This document shows, in pieces, positions 35,419-42,766 of a stretch of DNA of 64,000 nt (within the stretch, counting starts at the first letter, position 1; the number at the start of each line of letters is the position of its first letter). Source of the stretch: a virus. The notes under the pieces are model-generated. The model saw only the letters and a list, made by a program, of their open reading frames with translations. It did no database searches and was not told the origin of the DNA. The position numbers and the translations under genes are program-made. The DNA is taken from positions 1-64,000 of IMG/VR virus record IMGVR_UViG_3300044647_001784; one strand, 5' to 3'.

Positions 35419-36077
35419 TTACTCCTTTTTGTATCCGAGGCCAGCTCCGATACCAAATCCTGCGTCTGATGCAAACTGACCTTGTAGCGAAACAACATCT
35501 GATGCATCTGCAGTAATTCCAAGTGCTTTTCTTTTTACATCTTCAAAGCTCTTGGGTCTTTCTTCTTCGCCGCCATCAAGGTCTACACCTTGTATTGCAG
35601 CTAAGAACTTTCTTTTTTCTGACTCAGACTTTTGCATAGATGTAAAAGTTTGAATCAGTTCTGGCATTGAAAGATTATCTTCCAATTCCTCGTAATTCTT
35701 ATAGTTTCCTATTAGAAATACTTCTCCTTCTAAGGCAGCTAGATCTAGTTCTGACCAGCTAGAACCGCTGCTGCTAGCAAATTTGGATCGTCCATCTTAA
35801 TGCCGCCGCATACTTCAAGGATACGATTAATTGTTGGTACATCTAATACGTCCTCGAATGCGTCTCTATCTGCAACTAATTCTGGAAGCTGCTTTTCTAG
35901 TGCTACTGCACAAGCATCAATAAGAATTGTTAAAGTTTCATCTTCTGTAGTTACTTCTGCTGTCTTACTAATAGCAGCCATAAACTTTCTAAGCTCTTTA
36001 ATTGTTAAAGGCTTTAGCTTTACGTTTGCCCCGTTTTGTAGCTGAATTTCTTCTACATCATATACTGTTGTTGCCAA
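35419..36077 (-). CDS. Tail assembly chaperone fusion made by -1 frameshift (gpGT type)
   Basis: Reading starts at TTG 36077 in the frame of the 110-aa chaperone, slips back one base on AAATTTG (35778-35784), and continues to TAA at 35419. The predicted product is 219 aa. The new frame is open straight through the first gene's stop, running KFASSSGSSWSELDLAALEG and then VFLIGNYKNYEELEDNLS into the 88-aa downstream frame. A frame starting at 35685 on its own lacks a ribosome site. Such G/GT pairs immediately before the tape measure gene chaperone its assembly in most long-tailed phages. Confidence 0.8.
35745..36077 (-). CDS. Tail assembly chaperone (gpG type)
   Basis: A 110-aa protein in the normal frame. 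The start is TTG 36077 with AGGAGG seven bases upstream. It is helical with a YDVEEIQLQNGANVKLKPLTIKEL start and ends VCGGIKMDDPNLLAAAVLAG. The family and position between major tail protein and tape measure are those of tail assembly chaperones, which coat the tape measure before tube polymerisation. The slippery sequence lies 11 codons before its stop. Confidence 0.82.
   Translation of the reverse strand: MATTVYDVEEIQLQNGANVKLKPLTIKELRKFMAAISKTAEVTTEDETLTILIDACAVALEKQLPELVADRDAFEDVLDVPTINRILEVCGGIKMDDPNLLAAAVLAGQN
35778..35784 (-). promoter_or_regulatory. Programmed -1 frameshift slippery site AAATTTG
   Basis: The heptamer A-AAT-TTG fits X-XXY-YYZ in the zero frame (CCA AAT TTG). It sits near the end of the chaperone gene, and the -1 frame downstream stays open into the next coding block. 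This is the conserved arrangement of phage tail chaperone frameshifts. Confidence 0.78.
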
Positions 36078-36107
36078 TTTAAATCCTCCTAGGATCTCGT
36101 CTTAATT

Positions 36108-36136
36108 ATTGTATCATATCAGAAATACCAATACAA
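36108..36136 (-). promoter_or_regulatory. Possible promoter for the chaperone/tape-measure genes
   Basis: TACAAT (36108-36113) with extended -10 TGATACAAT and a weak -35 TTGTAT (36131-36136) at a 17-nt spacing. It lies just after the terminator of the major tail gene, a logical place for re-initiation. Confidence 0.45.
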
Positions 36137-36139
36137 TAG

Positions 36140-36169
36140 CAAAACCCCCTAATTTCTTAGGGGGTTTTG
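36140..36169 (-). terminator. Strong hairpin terminator after the major tail protein gene
   Basis: A 13-bp perfect inverted repeat (CAAAACCCCCTAA / TTAGGGGGTTTTG) with a 4-nt loop, ending in TTTT on either strand. It lies 17 nt after the major tail protein stop, so it would cap a highly expressed transcript. Confidence 0.85.
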
Positions 36170-36186
36170 TAATTAATTATTATTAA

Positions 36187-36951
36187 TTATACTGCTAGAA
36201 CGCGGTCTACGATGAAACCATATTCTTGGCCGACCTTTGCGCCGTCTGGTAGCAAACGGAATGTAACTGGGAATGTTGATGCTGCGTTACGAGCCAAAGA
36301 GAACTGTGACTGTTGTACAGAAAGAACACGACGTGCATAGTATACACGCTCAGTTAGAGTTGCTTCAGATGTTGGTGCCTGACCTACTGCAATAAGTTGA
36401 CGCTCTGTTGGCTGCTCACCAAGAGCTCCACCTGCAAGTCCAAGCTTGTCCTCTGCTGCTAAACCAGTAGCAACAGTCTGTCCTGTCATCTTAGGTACTA
36501 ATGTGCTTGAACGCTGACCGAATACTGCTAGAACGTTCTCAAGAGTACCTTCTGCCATTTCTGTTGCGATCATAACTTCCATTGACTCCTTGAAAAGCTT
36601 TGCTGTATCAAGAAGCTGATCTACTGTTACTGAACCGTATGATGGGTTGTATGTAACCTGAAGACCGTTATTTGTAAAACCTACGTTGCGATAAAATGCA
36701 CCCTTGTCATCAAGAGCTGGTGCTGTTGCGCCAGTTGCTGATGTTGCTACATCTACTGCATTCAAAGAATCAATGTATGATGTTGCTGACTTAAATGCTG
36801 GTACTGTCTTGTTCTTGTTTGCTGCAAAAGCATTAAGAACTCCTGCTTCAGCATTTGGGACGTAATCTGAATCGGTAACATCTGTCACTGAAAGAAACAG
36901 TGGTGATGCACCAACAAGTATGTTTTTTGCATTACCTGTAATTTGTGCCAT
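36187..36951 (-). CDS. Major tail protein (tail tube)
   Basis: A 254-aa protein with a beta-rich sequence (AFYRNVGFTNNGLQVTYNPS, VTVDQLLDTAKLFKESMEVM, FPVTFRLLPDGAKVGQEYGF) typical of actinophage tail tube subunits. It lies between the neck genes and the tail chaperones. A GGAGG ribosome site, its own promoter and a strong terminator fit a protein needed in hundreds of copies. No Ig-like C-terminal extension is present. Confidence 0.83.
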   Translation of the reverse strand: MAQITGNAKNILVGASPLFLSVTDVTDSDYVPNAEAGVLNAFAANKNKTVPAFKSATSYIDSLNAVDVATSATGATAPALDDKGAFYRNVGFTNNGLQVTYNPSYGSVTVDQLLDTAKLFKESMEVMIATEMAEGTLENVLAVFGQRSSTLVPKMTGQTVATGLAAEDKLGLAGGALGEQPTERQLIAVGQAPTSEATLTERVYYARRVLSVQQSQFSLARNAASTFPVTFRLLPDGAKVGQEYGFIVDRVLAV

Positions 36952-37041
36952 GTTGTAAAACCTCCATTAAATAAATATATATATATTGACTTGCTGTATA
37001 ACTTTAAATTAAGCTGGCTAGGCTCTTTTCCTCTTGGTATA

Positions 37042-37070
37042 ATTTTATCTTACAATCAACTAAAAGGCAA
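37042..37070 (-). promoter_or_regulatory. Promoter for the major tail protein gene
   Basis: TTGCCT (37065-37070), a 17-nt spacer and TAAAAT (37042-37047). The predicted leader is about 85 nt and includes an AT dinucleotide run and the GGAGG ribosome site. The same TTGCCT-N17-TAAAAT pair drives the protease/capsid genes at 42721-42749. Confidence 0.6.
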
Positions 37071-37071
37071 A

Positions 37072-37578
37072 CTAGTCAAATCTACCCTTTGGGCCAACTG
37101 TCCTAGAGTATTTGACCTCTATAATAACATCTGCCGCCAAGAAGCCTGCTAGCTCTGTAGATGGCTCTGTTGGGGACATCTCTAGTATAAGGGTGTTGTG
37201 GAATATGATCTTGTCTGTTGATCTTGATTTATTTAGGTCTCTGGCTGAATCGTCCATTCTTCTAAAAACATCCATCATCATGTTTCTGATTATATTGATT
37301 TCGGCAAAGTCCACTGAGTATATTGTAAAGGATATCTTCTCACAGCATATAAGCCAATTTTCTTCATAGGTGCTTCCAATCTTGTCATAAACAATATGGG
37401 TCTTGCCGCTTAAGAATTGATTCATTTCTGGAGCCTGCTGAACTGGAATAATTGGAATTATAGATTCGCCAAGATTATCGCTATAGTAAGCATTTTGATC
37501 AATTATGTTATTTGACAAAAGCTCTTGCCAAAGATGTTTTCTTATCTCGTACATGGCGTCTATTCCATAATTAGTCAT
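37072..37578 (-). CDS. Tail terminator / completion-type protein
   Basis: A 168-aa protein in the position of the tail terminator (after the neck proteins, before the major tail protein). Segments YEIRKHLWQELLSNNIIDQN, HIVYDKIGSTYEENWLICCE and VDFAEINIIRNMMMDVFRRM give the alpha/beta pattern of phage tail terminators that cap the tube and join it to the head. The call rests on synteny and shape; no direct motif is available. Confidence 0.6.
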   Translation of the reverse strand: MTNYGIDAMYEIRKHLWQELLSNNIIDQNAYYSDNLGESIIPIIPVQQAPEMNQFLSGKTHIVYDKIGSTYEENWLICCEKISFTIYSVDFAEINIIRNMMMDVFRRMDDSARDLNKSRSTDKIIFHNTLILEMSPTEPSTELAGFLAADVIIEVKYSRTVGPKGRFD

Positions 37579-38372
37579 TAAAATACTCCTCCGAATTTTT
37601 CTGTTAGTGCCGCCTCGGCCTGTAGTCTAATTGTACCTGGACTAAAGGAATAACGCACCTTGGCAATAGATGAAGGAACTTTCATCGCTCTTTCAAATTT
37701 AGCTCCGAATAGGTTCTGAAATCCAGACATCTTTATTGAGTTGCTAACCATTGGTCCGCTAAAATATCTACTATATGTTAAATCGAATTGATTTGTTGAT
37801 GCTCTGCCTCCAGGGCTCTTTACTGTAACTGACTTACCCTTTGGCATAAAAACCTTTTCTCCATCAATTTCAAAAACTAATCTCTCAGCAGATTTTGGTC
37901 TAATTACAACTGGCATTCCTTTTTCCATAACAGCTGCTTTTCTTTCAAAAACATATCTACTTGTCTGCTCTCTATTTTTAGATGGGACCGAAGATTTTGA
38001 AATCTTAAACTCATAGTTAATTCTAAATGATAGCCCAACTCCGTCTAGCTGGTTTAATTTAAAAAGACGAGCAGTTGCTTGTCCTGTCTTATTCCACTCA
38101 TATACATGATGTAATGACTTTGGCTTTGTTCTGGCTTGCGAATCAATAAACAAACCAAAATCTTTTTCTATCTGATTAAATATTGTTGTCTTAAATAGTC
38201 TTTGAAATGCCTTATTGGATTCTAGTCTGGCTGCAACATTAGCCTGATAGTAAAGAAATGCAGATATCTGTGCCACATTGCTATCTCTTAAAACTCCTGC
38301 TTGAGGTGCACCTACCATCAATCTCTCTAGACCAGAAGAAGCTTGAAGTAATGCTACTCCACTAGTCTCCAA
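37578..38372 (-). CDS. Neck protein, possibly HK97 gp10-like
   Basis: A 264-aa basic protein of the head-tail neck. The start is TTG 38372, overlapping the preceding stop; no better ATG with a ribosome site precedes the first conserved helix. The N-terminal helices (AQISAFLYYQANVAARLESN) and the C-terminal beta/basic region (KSVTVKSPGGRASTNQFDLT) do not show an enzyme site. HK97gp10-family neck proteins occupy this location, but the protein is longer than usual, so this is tentative. Confidence 0.55.
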   Translation of the reverse strand: METSGVALLQASSGLERLMVGAPQAGVLRDSNVAQISAFLYYQANVAARLESNKAFQRLFKTTIFNQIEKDFGLFIDSQARTKPKSLHHVYEWNKTGQATARLFKLNQLDGVGLSFRINYEFKISKSSVPSKNREQTSRYVFERKAAVMEKGMPVVIRPKSAERLVFEIDGEKVFMPKGKSVTVKSPGGRASTNQFDLTYSRYFSGPMVSNSIKMSGFQNLFGAKFERAMKVPSSIAKVRYSFSPGTIRLQAEAALTEKFGGVF

Positions 38373-38790
38373 TTAACTGGCTCTCTGATCTTTTAGCAAT
38401 TGAGTTGTAAGCCATTAAATTACCAAATGGGTCTGTTATTGGTGTTGAGCTTGTTATTTCAAATACTGTTGGAGTATCGTTTGGATAGTTCAATTCTATC
38501 CAAATTGGATTATTTGAGTTGTCTCTGATATTAGTTACTTTTTCTCTGTATGTCAATCTTGTTTCTGTTCTAATCTCAATAGTTTGATTGTCTACATACT
38601 TAACAGAGATTGCTCTATTGTCCCCGCCTCTGCTTGTAGCAGAGTTTGTTATTATTCCTTTTGCAAAACAAGGTATAGTTCTTTGATATATCCAAGACTT
38701 TTTAATTGCACCAGTGTTTGGATCCTGATAATCATCTTGAGCATAAACATCTATTTTCATGCTAAGAATAGAGTCTACGAGTCTGTTCAT
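38362..38790 (-). CDS. Head closure protein
   Basis: A 142-aa beta-barrel-type protein (MKIDVYAQDDYQDPNTGAIK, then ETRLTYREKVTNIRD and PTVFEITSSTPITDPFGN), which matches the small head-closure/stopper class (SPP1 gp16-like). It lies between the connector and the gp10-like protein. ATG 38790 overlaps the connector stop (TAATG). Confidence 0.68.
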   Translation of the reverse strand: MNRLVDSILSMKIDVYAQDDYQDPNTGAIKKSWIYQRTIPCFAKGIITNSATSRGGDNRAISVKYVDNQTIEIRTETRLTYREKVTNIRDNSNNPIWIELNYPNDTPTVFEITSSTPITDPFGNLMAYNSIAKRSESQLIGD

Positions 38791-39770
38791 TATATCAAAA
38801 CCATAGTGCTTAAGACATACTCAGACAGAAGCTGATCAGCGTAATTGTTTCCAGTTCCGCTAAATGTTGCAGTGTCATATTCAAACTGCCAGTCAAATGT
38901 CTGTATGCTCTTTAAGTACTTGTTTCTCCAGTCTTTATCTTTAGAGAAGAAGTCTTTCATTAACTCTATGGTAGCTAACTCAACTTCATACGGTACTTGA
39001 TCCCAGCCATATCTTCCTTCAATTCTATAAGCTCCACCATTTACAAAAGACCCATTATTGTAGTCATTAATACTTGGAGGGACCATTCCGTTTGCTGTGT
39101 AAACTACATTATCTAATAAGCCAGACTTATTTACTTTTATTCCAAATCCACTAGAAGATATTTCTACTGGGACATTCCAATTATCAATATTATTTATTCT
39201 ATCAATAAGAAGTATGTCGTTTAGATGTATGGAATGTATCTCATTTATTTTGTGTGGCAATGGGAGAATTTCTGATCCAGTTGCGTATATCACATTTACA
39301 TCATCATATAGATAAAACTCTTGTCCAGTGTAGCTTTCAATAAGTTTTCTTGCATATCTTTCTGCTGCTGCTAAATCTACAAATGTTTTGTAGTTGGGAT
39401 CAGATTGATCAAAGCCAAACCCTAAAGCATCTGCAGCATTTGTTAAATCAACATATGGCTTTACAACATCAAGAAGATGCTCTTTAACTACACTTTCTTC
39501 ATCTACTTCATATTCCCAAACTAGCCTCAATGTCCTTGGTCTATTCGTTAAGGATATTGGAGGGTATACCAAATATACGCCTCTATCTGTTTCTGCCTCT
39601 TCGGCAGTTTGGGTTAGAAGTAAAGTGTTTGGATTTATAGAAGGCTCTATTGATGGATCATTTGTTACATCATAAAATTTAACAGTAGGCAAAGAGTCTG
39701 CTTGAGCTATCCCGCCCTTCCAAAATACTCTTTGCTTTACTGGTGAGTTTGTTCCTACTATAATTTCCAT
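38790..39770 (-). CDS. Head-tail connector (adaptor) protein
   Basis: A 326-aa protein. The second half contains DLAAAERYARKLIESYTGQEF, the helical adaptor signature of gp6/gp15-type connectors, plus LPHKINEIHSIHLND and ELATIELMKDFFSKDKDWRN. The first 115 residues add a beta domain (VKQRVFWKGGIAQADSLPTV) found in the larger actinophage adaptors. It should attach under the portal and begin the neck. No ribosome site precedes it, so it probably depends on the 131-aa gene upstream. Confidence 0.7.
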   Translation of the reverse strand: MEIIVGTNSPVKQRVFWKGGIAQADSLPTVKFYDVTNDPSIEPSINPNTLLLTQTAEEAETDRGVYLVYPPISLTNRPRTLRLVWEYEVDEESVVKEHLLDVVKPYVDLTNAADALGFGFDQSDPNYKTFVDLAAAERYARKLIESYTGQEFYLYDDVNVIYATGSEILPLPHKINEIHSIHLNDILLIDRINNIDNWNVPVEISSSGFGIKVNKSGLLDNVVYTANGMVPPSINDYNNGSFVNGGAYRIEGRYGWDQVPYEVELATIELMKDFFSKDKDWRNKYLKSIQTFDWQFEYDTATFSGTGNNYADQLLSEYVLSTMVLI

Positions 39771-39785
39771 TTGTTGCGTTTAAGC

Positions 39786-40181
39786 TTAGCCGTAATATTC
39801 CTGAACTTCCTTTGGTGTGGCTAAACGAAAACCCTCCTCTTTATCAAAAATTTGTTGAGCTGAATCTTTGTGCATTGCTACAAACGGATGGGTCTGAGTA
39901 AATGTATGTCCCATAATATCATATCTATGGTTTGCTCTTGTCATCATAACTAATACTGTATCCTCTGTGCGCTCTGCCTTTGGATCAAATACTGGTAGGA
40001 CCTCAACCTCTTCTTTTGCATCTTCTACATCTTTAAGTGTTTTTTCATATACTGCATATGTAACACCTTCTTCTGCTAGTGCTGCAATTATATCCTGCTT
40101 GTTCTTAAGCCCGTCTGTTTCAACTGCAAACTCTTCTGCAATTGCCTTTAGATCCGCGACCTTTAATGTGTCAAAAGACAT
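39786..40181 (-). CDS. Small virion protein with SAP/HeH-like N-terminal domain
   Basis: A 131-aa protein. The first 36 residues (LKVADLKAIAEEFAVETDGL, then KQDIIAALAEEG) form a Rho-N/SAP-type helix-extended-loop-helix. A Glu-rich linker follows, then a beta segment (RYDIMGHTFTQTHPFVAMH). Proteins of this kind follow the major capsid gene in many actinophages and are thought to be minor head or DNA-associated components. It has its own promoter after the capsid terminator. Confidence 0.65.
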   Translation of the reverse strand: MSFDTLKVADLKAIAEEFAVETDGLKNKQDIIAALAEEGVTYAVYEKTLKDVEDAKEEVEVLPVFDPKAERTEDTVLVMMTRANHRYDIMGHTFTQTHPFVAMHKDSAQQIFDKEEGFRLATPKEVQEYYG

Positions 40182-40208
40182 TTAATACTCCTTTTTCTAG
40201 GTAAAACC

Positions 40209-40237
40209 ATTATAGCATTGTATAATTAAAATGAAAA
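40209..40237 (-). promoter_or_regulatory. Promoter for the neck genes
   Basis: TATAAT (40209-40214) with extended -10 AATGCTATAAT and -35 TTTTCA (40232-40237) at 17-nt spacing. The -35 sits in the T-tract and base of the capsid terminator, so read-through and re-initiation are separated by only a few bases. Confidence 0.62.
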
Positions 40238-40264
40238 GCCCCCAAATTTAATTGGGGGCTTTTC
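40233..40264 (-). terminator. Strong hairpin terminator after the major capsid gene
   Basis: Inverted repeat GAAAAGCCCCCAA / TTGGGGGCTTTTC, 13 bp with a 6-nt loop. The minus-strand transcript would end in TTTTC. It begins 17 nt after the capsid stop and is the same architecture as the one behind the tail tube gene. Confidence 0.87.
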
Positions 40265-40280
40265 TGTGATTAATTCCTAA

Positions 40281-41330
40281 TTAGGAAGCAACCTTAACGT
40301 TCTTTACAACGACCCAAGCGTCTGCCTGCTCGATTTGAACGCCAACACGAGTATACATTGTGTACTCGATTGAGTCCTTGCGTGGCCAGAAGAATCGGTA
40401 AACAGTTACGTCACGCTTAACACCAACAACAACGTTGTTAGGGAATGTTAAGTGAACATCTCCGTGTGATCCTGTAGCCTGTGCGTAATCGCCAGTCTGT
40501 GTCTCTGGAAGAAGTGGAACTTCAACGATTGGAATACCGAAAGCGTATGGAGCTACGTATCCTGCTGGTCCACCTAGAGGAGCTACATCTCCACGGATGA
40601 TGCCTGAAGCAATATCCTGTGGGTTAACATTCTGGATGTTTTGTGATGTTGCGTATAGGTAATCCTGGATCAAGTTAGATCCTGCAAGGAAGCGTAGGTC
40701 TGTGCGACGCTGCTTGTACTTACGTGGAAGTGCCTTAAGTGCTGAGTTAAATACAGCACGAGAAAGTCCTGCACCTGCTGCGTCTACGACGTGTGCATTT
40801 GCCTTGGCCTTCTTTACAACACCGTCAAATGCCTTGTAAAGAGCATCTGATGAAAGTGCTGTGTTACCGTTAAGTAGAACGTCTTCAATATCGTTACCAG
40901 CCTGAGTTGCCATCATACGTGCGATGTGGTCTTCTAGATCTGGACCTTCGATATTGTCTTCTAGTGACTCTGTTGAGAGCTCCCAGTCAAGACGTAGCTT
41001 CTTTGTTGTGAGAGAGATCTTTGAGAATGTGACTGCTGCGTTTGTGCCAGTGTTGTCACCTTCTGTTGCGAGCTTCATAAGCTTCTCGCCTACTCCGACT
41101 CTATCAATTTCTGTTGTGTCAGACTTCATTCTAACTGTACGTGCGACTTTTCCGATTACGGTTGCGTCGAACATATAGTCTAGGAAACGAGCTGATTGCT
41201 CTGGGTTGAGAAGACCACCATTGCCATTTTCAGACGCAGTGTGAATTCCATCTCCACCAGTTGTTGATGCGAAAGTACCTGTAGCTGTTGTACCAGCTGC
41301 GATTGCTTTCTCTAATGTTTCATTACTCAT
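40281..41330 (-). CDS. Major capsid protein (HK97 fold)
   Basis: A 349-aa protein. Typical HK97-fold segments are LLNPEQSARFLDYMFDATVI (N-arm/E-loop region), ELSTESLEDNIEGPDLEDHI (spine helix), NSALKALPRKYKQRRTDLRF and VVGVKRDVTVYRFFWPRKDS (P-domain). The gene follows the protease gene by 15 nt and ends at a strong terminator, as expected for the main head protein. No phage-encoded delta-domain is evident at its N-terminus, so scaffolding is probably supplied by the C-terminal part of the protease protein. Confidence 0.9.
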   Translation of the reverse strand: MSNETLEKAIAAGTTATGTFASTTGGDGIHTASENGNGGLLNPEQSARFLDYMFDATVIGKVARTVRMKSDTTEIDRVGVGEKLMKLATEGDNTGTNAAVTFSKISLTTKKLRLDWELSTESLEDNIEGPDLEDHIARMMATQAGNDIEDVLLNGNTALSSDALYKAFDGVVKKAKANAHVVDAAGAGLSRAVFNSALKALPRKYKQRRTDLRFLAGSNLIQDYLYATSQNIQNVNPQDIASGIIRGDVAPLGGPAGYVAPYAFGIPIVEVPLLPETQTGDYAQATGSHGDVHLTFPNNVVVGVKRDVTVYRFFWPRKDSIEYTMYTRVGVQIEQADAWVVVKNVKVAS

Positions 41331-41345
41331 ATTATTTCACCTACC

Positions 41346-42713
41346 CTAGTTAAATATTTCGTTTACGGAACCGAGGAAAGAACCGTTCCATTTTGATTTG
41401 TTTACTGCTTGTACCGCAGACCCGCCGAGGTCTGAGGACTTCTTAATTGCTGTATCGCCTTCTACGGCATCTACACGCTTTTGAACACCATCAATGGTGC
41501 CCTTTATTTCTGTTACAGCTGCACTAAGTGCGCTGTGCTTTTCTGCTAATTCTGTGATTTGAGCATTTAAGCCCTTGCTAAAAGTCTCTACAGTTTCTTT
41601 GATTTCAGAAACCTGTAATGCATTTGCCTCTGTAGCCTTGCTAAGAGTATCTGCAAAGAATCCCTTTAGGTCTACTAACATTTTTGCAAAATCAGGCTCT
41701 TGTCCTTCAACTGCAGCTGACGCATCTGCGTCTACTGACTTAAAGACATCTACAGAAGCAGAGTCTGCATCTTCTGCTTTAGCAGCTGGTGCATCTTCGA
41801 CGGCCTTGACGTTAGTCTCAACCATGGTCTCTTCAACGACGACAACTTCTTCAGCAGCTGGTGCTTCTGCAACTGGTGCTTCTGCAACTACTGGATCTGT
41901 ACCGTGTACGTTTAGTTTTTCCACTTCATTACCTCCTTGTGCGTTTGCCTGTTTTGCTATTGTTTGTGTTGCAGGCAACGTAACTCTTGACTTCTTGAAT
42001 GAAGCAAGAACTTTATCTATCTCTTTTGATTTGTTTATGTCTGAGCTTTCAACCCATCCAATTAGCGTAGCCTCTTTACCAGTAACTGGAGATGAGTATG
42101 TCTTGTCTGTCGAGATGAAAACAGAGTCGCTATCTTCGCAATAAAAAATATTTTCTGTGACAACATCTGCTGCCATTCCTTTAAAAATAAGTTGACCATT
42201 CATTTTTTCTATTGAAATAATATTGCACATTTCATTTGCTGGTGAATCTACAATTGAAAGTTCTACTAAGTCATATTCTTTAATAAAACGAACAGACTCT
42301 CCTGTTGCCTTATTTATTTCATTATCTGAATCTTTAATCTTTCCGCCAATTGAAAAACCAGAAAGAGTTCCATCAAGAACCTTCTCCCAAGTATCCTGTG
42401 CGCCCTTTGATATGTATGAAGTTACATAAACTCCATTATAAAATTCTTTTGATTTTTGATCGTAGTAAGTCTCTGGCTTAAATGAAACTACTTTGCCAAC
42501 TGCAAGTGGCTGATGCATCTCTCTAAGATTTCCTCTAAATGCTTCAAATGCCTTTAGGCTTGCTTCTGCTGTTACGACGTCACCAGTTTGATCTACATTA
42601 TCTAGAGTTGCAAATCCAGACACGGTTCTATTCTCCCTGTTTACTTTTGTAAAAGGAACAGATAAATGAAGGTTTTGGCCGTCAGAAGACCACTGACTTT
42701 TTTCTATGTTCAT
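41346..42713 (-). CDS. Capsid maturation protease with C-terminal scaffold-like region
   Basis: A 455-aa protein. The N-terminal about 190 residues are an HK97 prohead protease (S78-type): FTKVNRENRTVSGFATLDN, H67 in REMHQP and S118 or S121 in GTLSGFSIGG as candidate catalytic residues, and YDLVELSIVDSPAN. The last 250 residues are Ala/Glu/Val-rich and then coiled (LAEKHSALSAAVTEIKGTID), resembling an internal scaffold that the protease would remove. The gene is preceded by a promoter 7 nt from its ATG and no ribosome site, so its mRNA may be leaderless. Confidence 0.85.
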   Translation of the reverse strand: MNIEKSQWSSDGQNLHLSVPFTKVNRENRTVSGFATLDNVDQTGDVVTAEASLKAFEAFRGNLREMHQPLAVGKVVSFKPETYYDQKSKEFYNGVYVTSYISKGAQDTWEKVLDGTLSGFSIGGKIKDSDNEINKATGESVRFIKEYDLVELSIVDSPANEMCNIISIEKMNGQLIFKGMAADVVTENIFYCEDSDSVFISTDKTYSSPVTGKEATLIGWVESSDINKSKEIDKVLASFKKSRVTLPATQTIAKQANAQGGNEVEKLNVHGTDPVVAEAPVAEAPAAEEVVVVEETMVETNVKAVEDAPAAKAEDADSASVDVFKSVDADASAAVEGQEPDFAKMLVDLKGFFADTLSKATEANALQVSEIKETVETFSKGLNAQITELAEKHSALSAAVTEIKGTIDGVQKRVDAVEGDTAIKKSSDLGGSAVQAVNKSKWNGSFLGSVNEIFN

Positions 42714-42720
42714 ATGCTTA

Positions 42721-42749
42721 ATTTTATACTTATCTATCTAAAAAGGCAA
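42721..42749 (-). promoter_or_regulatory. Promoter for protease and capsid, apparently leaderless
   Basis: TTGCCT (42744-42749), a 17-nt spacer and TAAAAT (42721-42726), with 7 nt to the ATG at 42713. It shares both hexamers and spacing with the major tail promoter, suggesting joint late control. Confidence 0.65.
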
Positions 42750-42766
42750 ATCGCAGTTGATTGGAT

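Noticed and set aside
36961-36990. AT dinucleotide run before the major tail gene as an origin-like element
   Set aside because: It is short, isolated in a leader and lacks iterons or other origin features.
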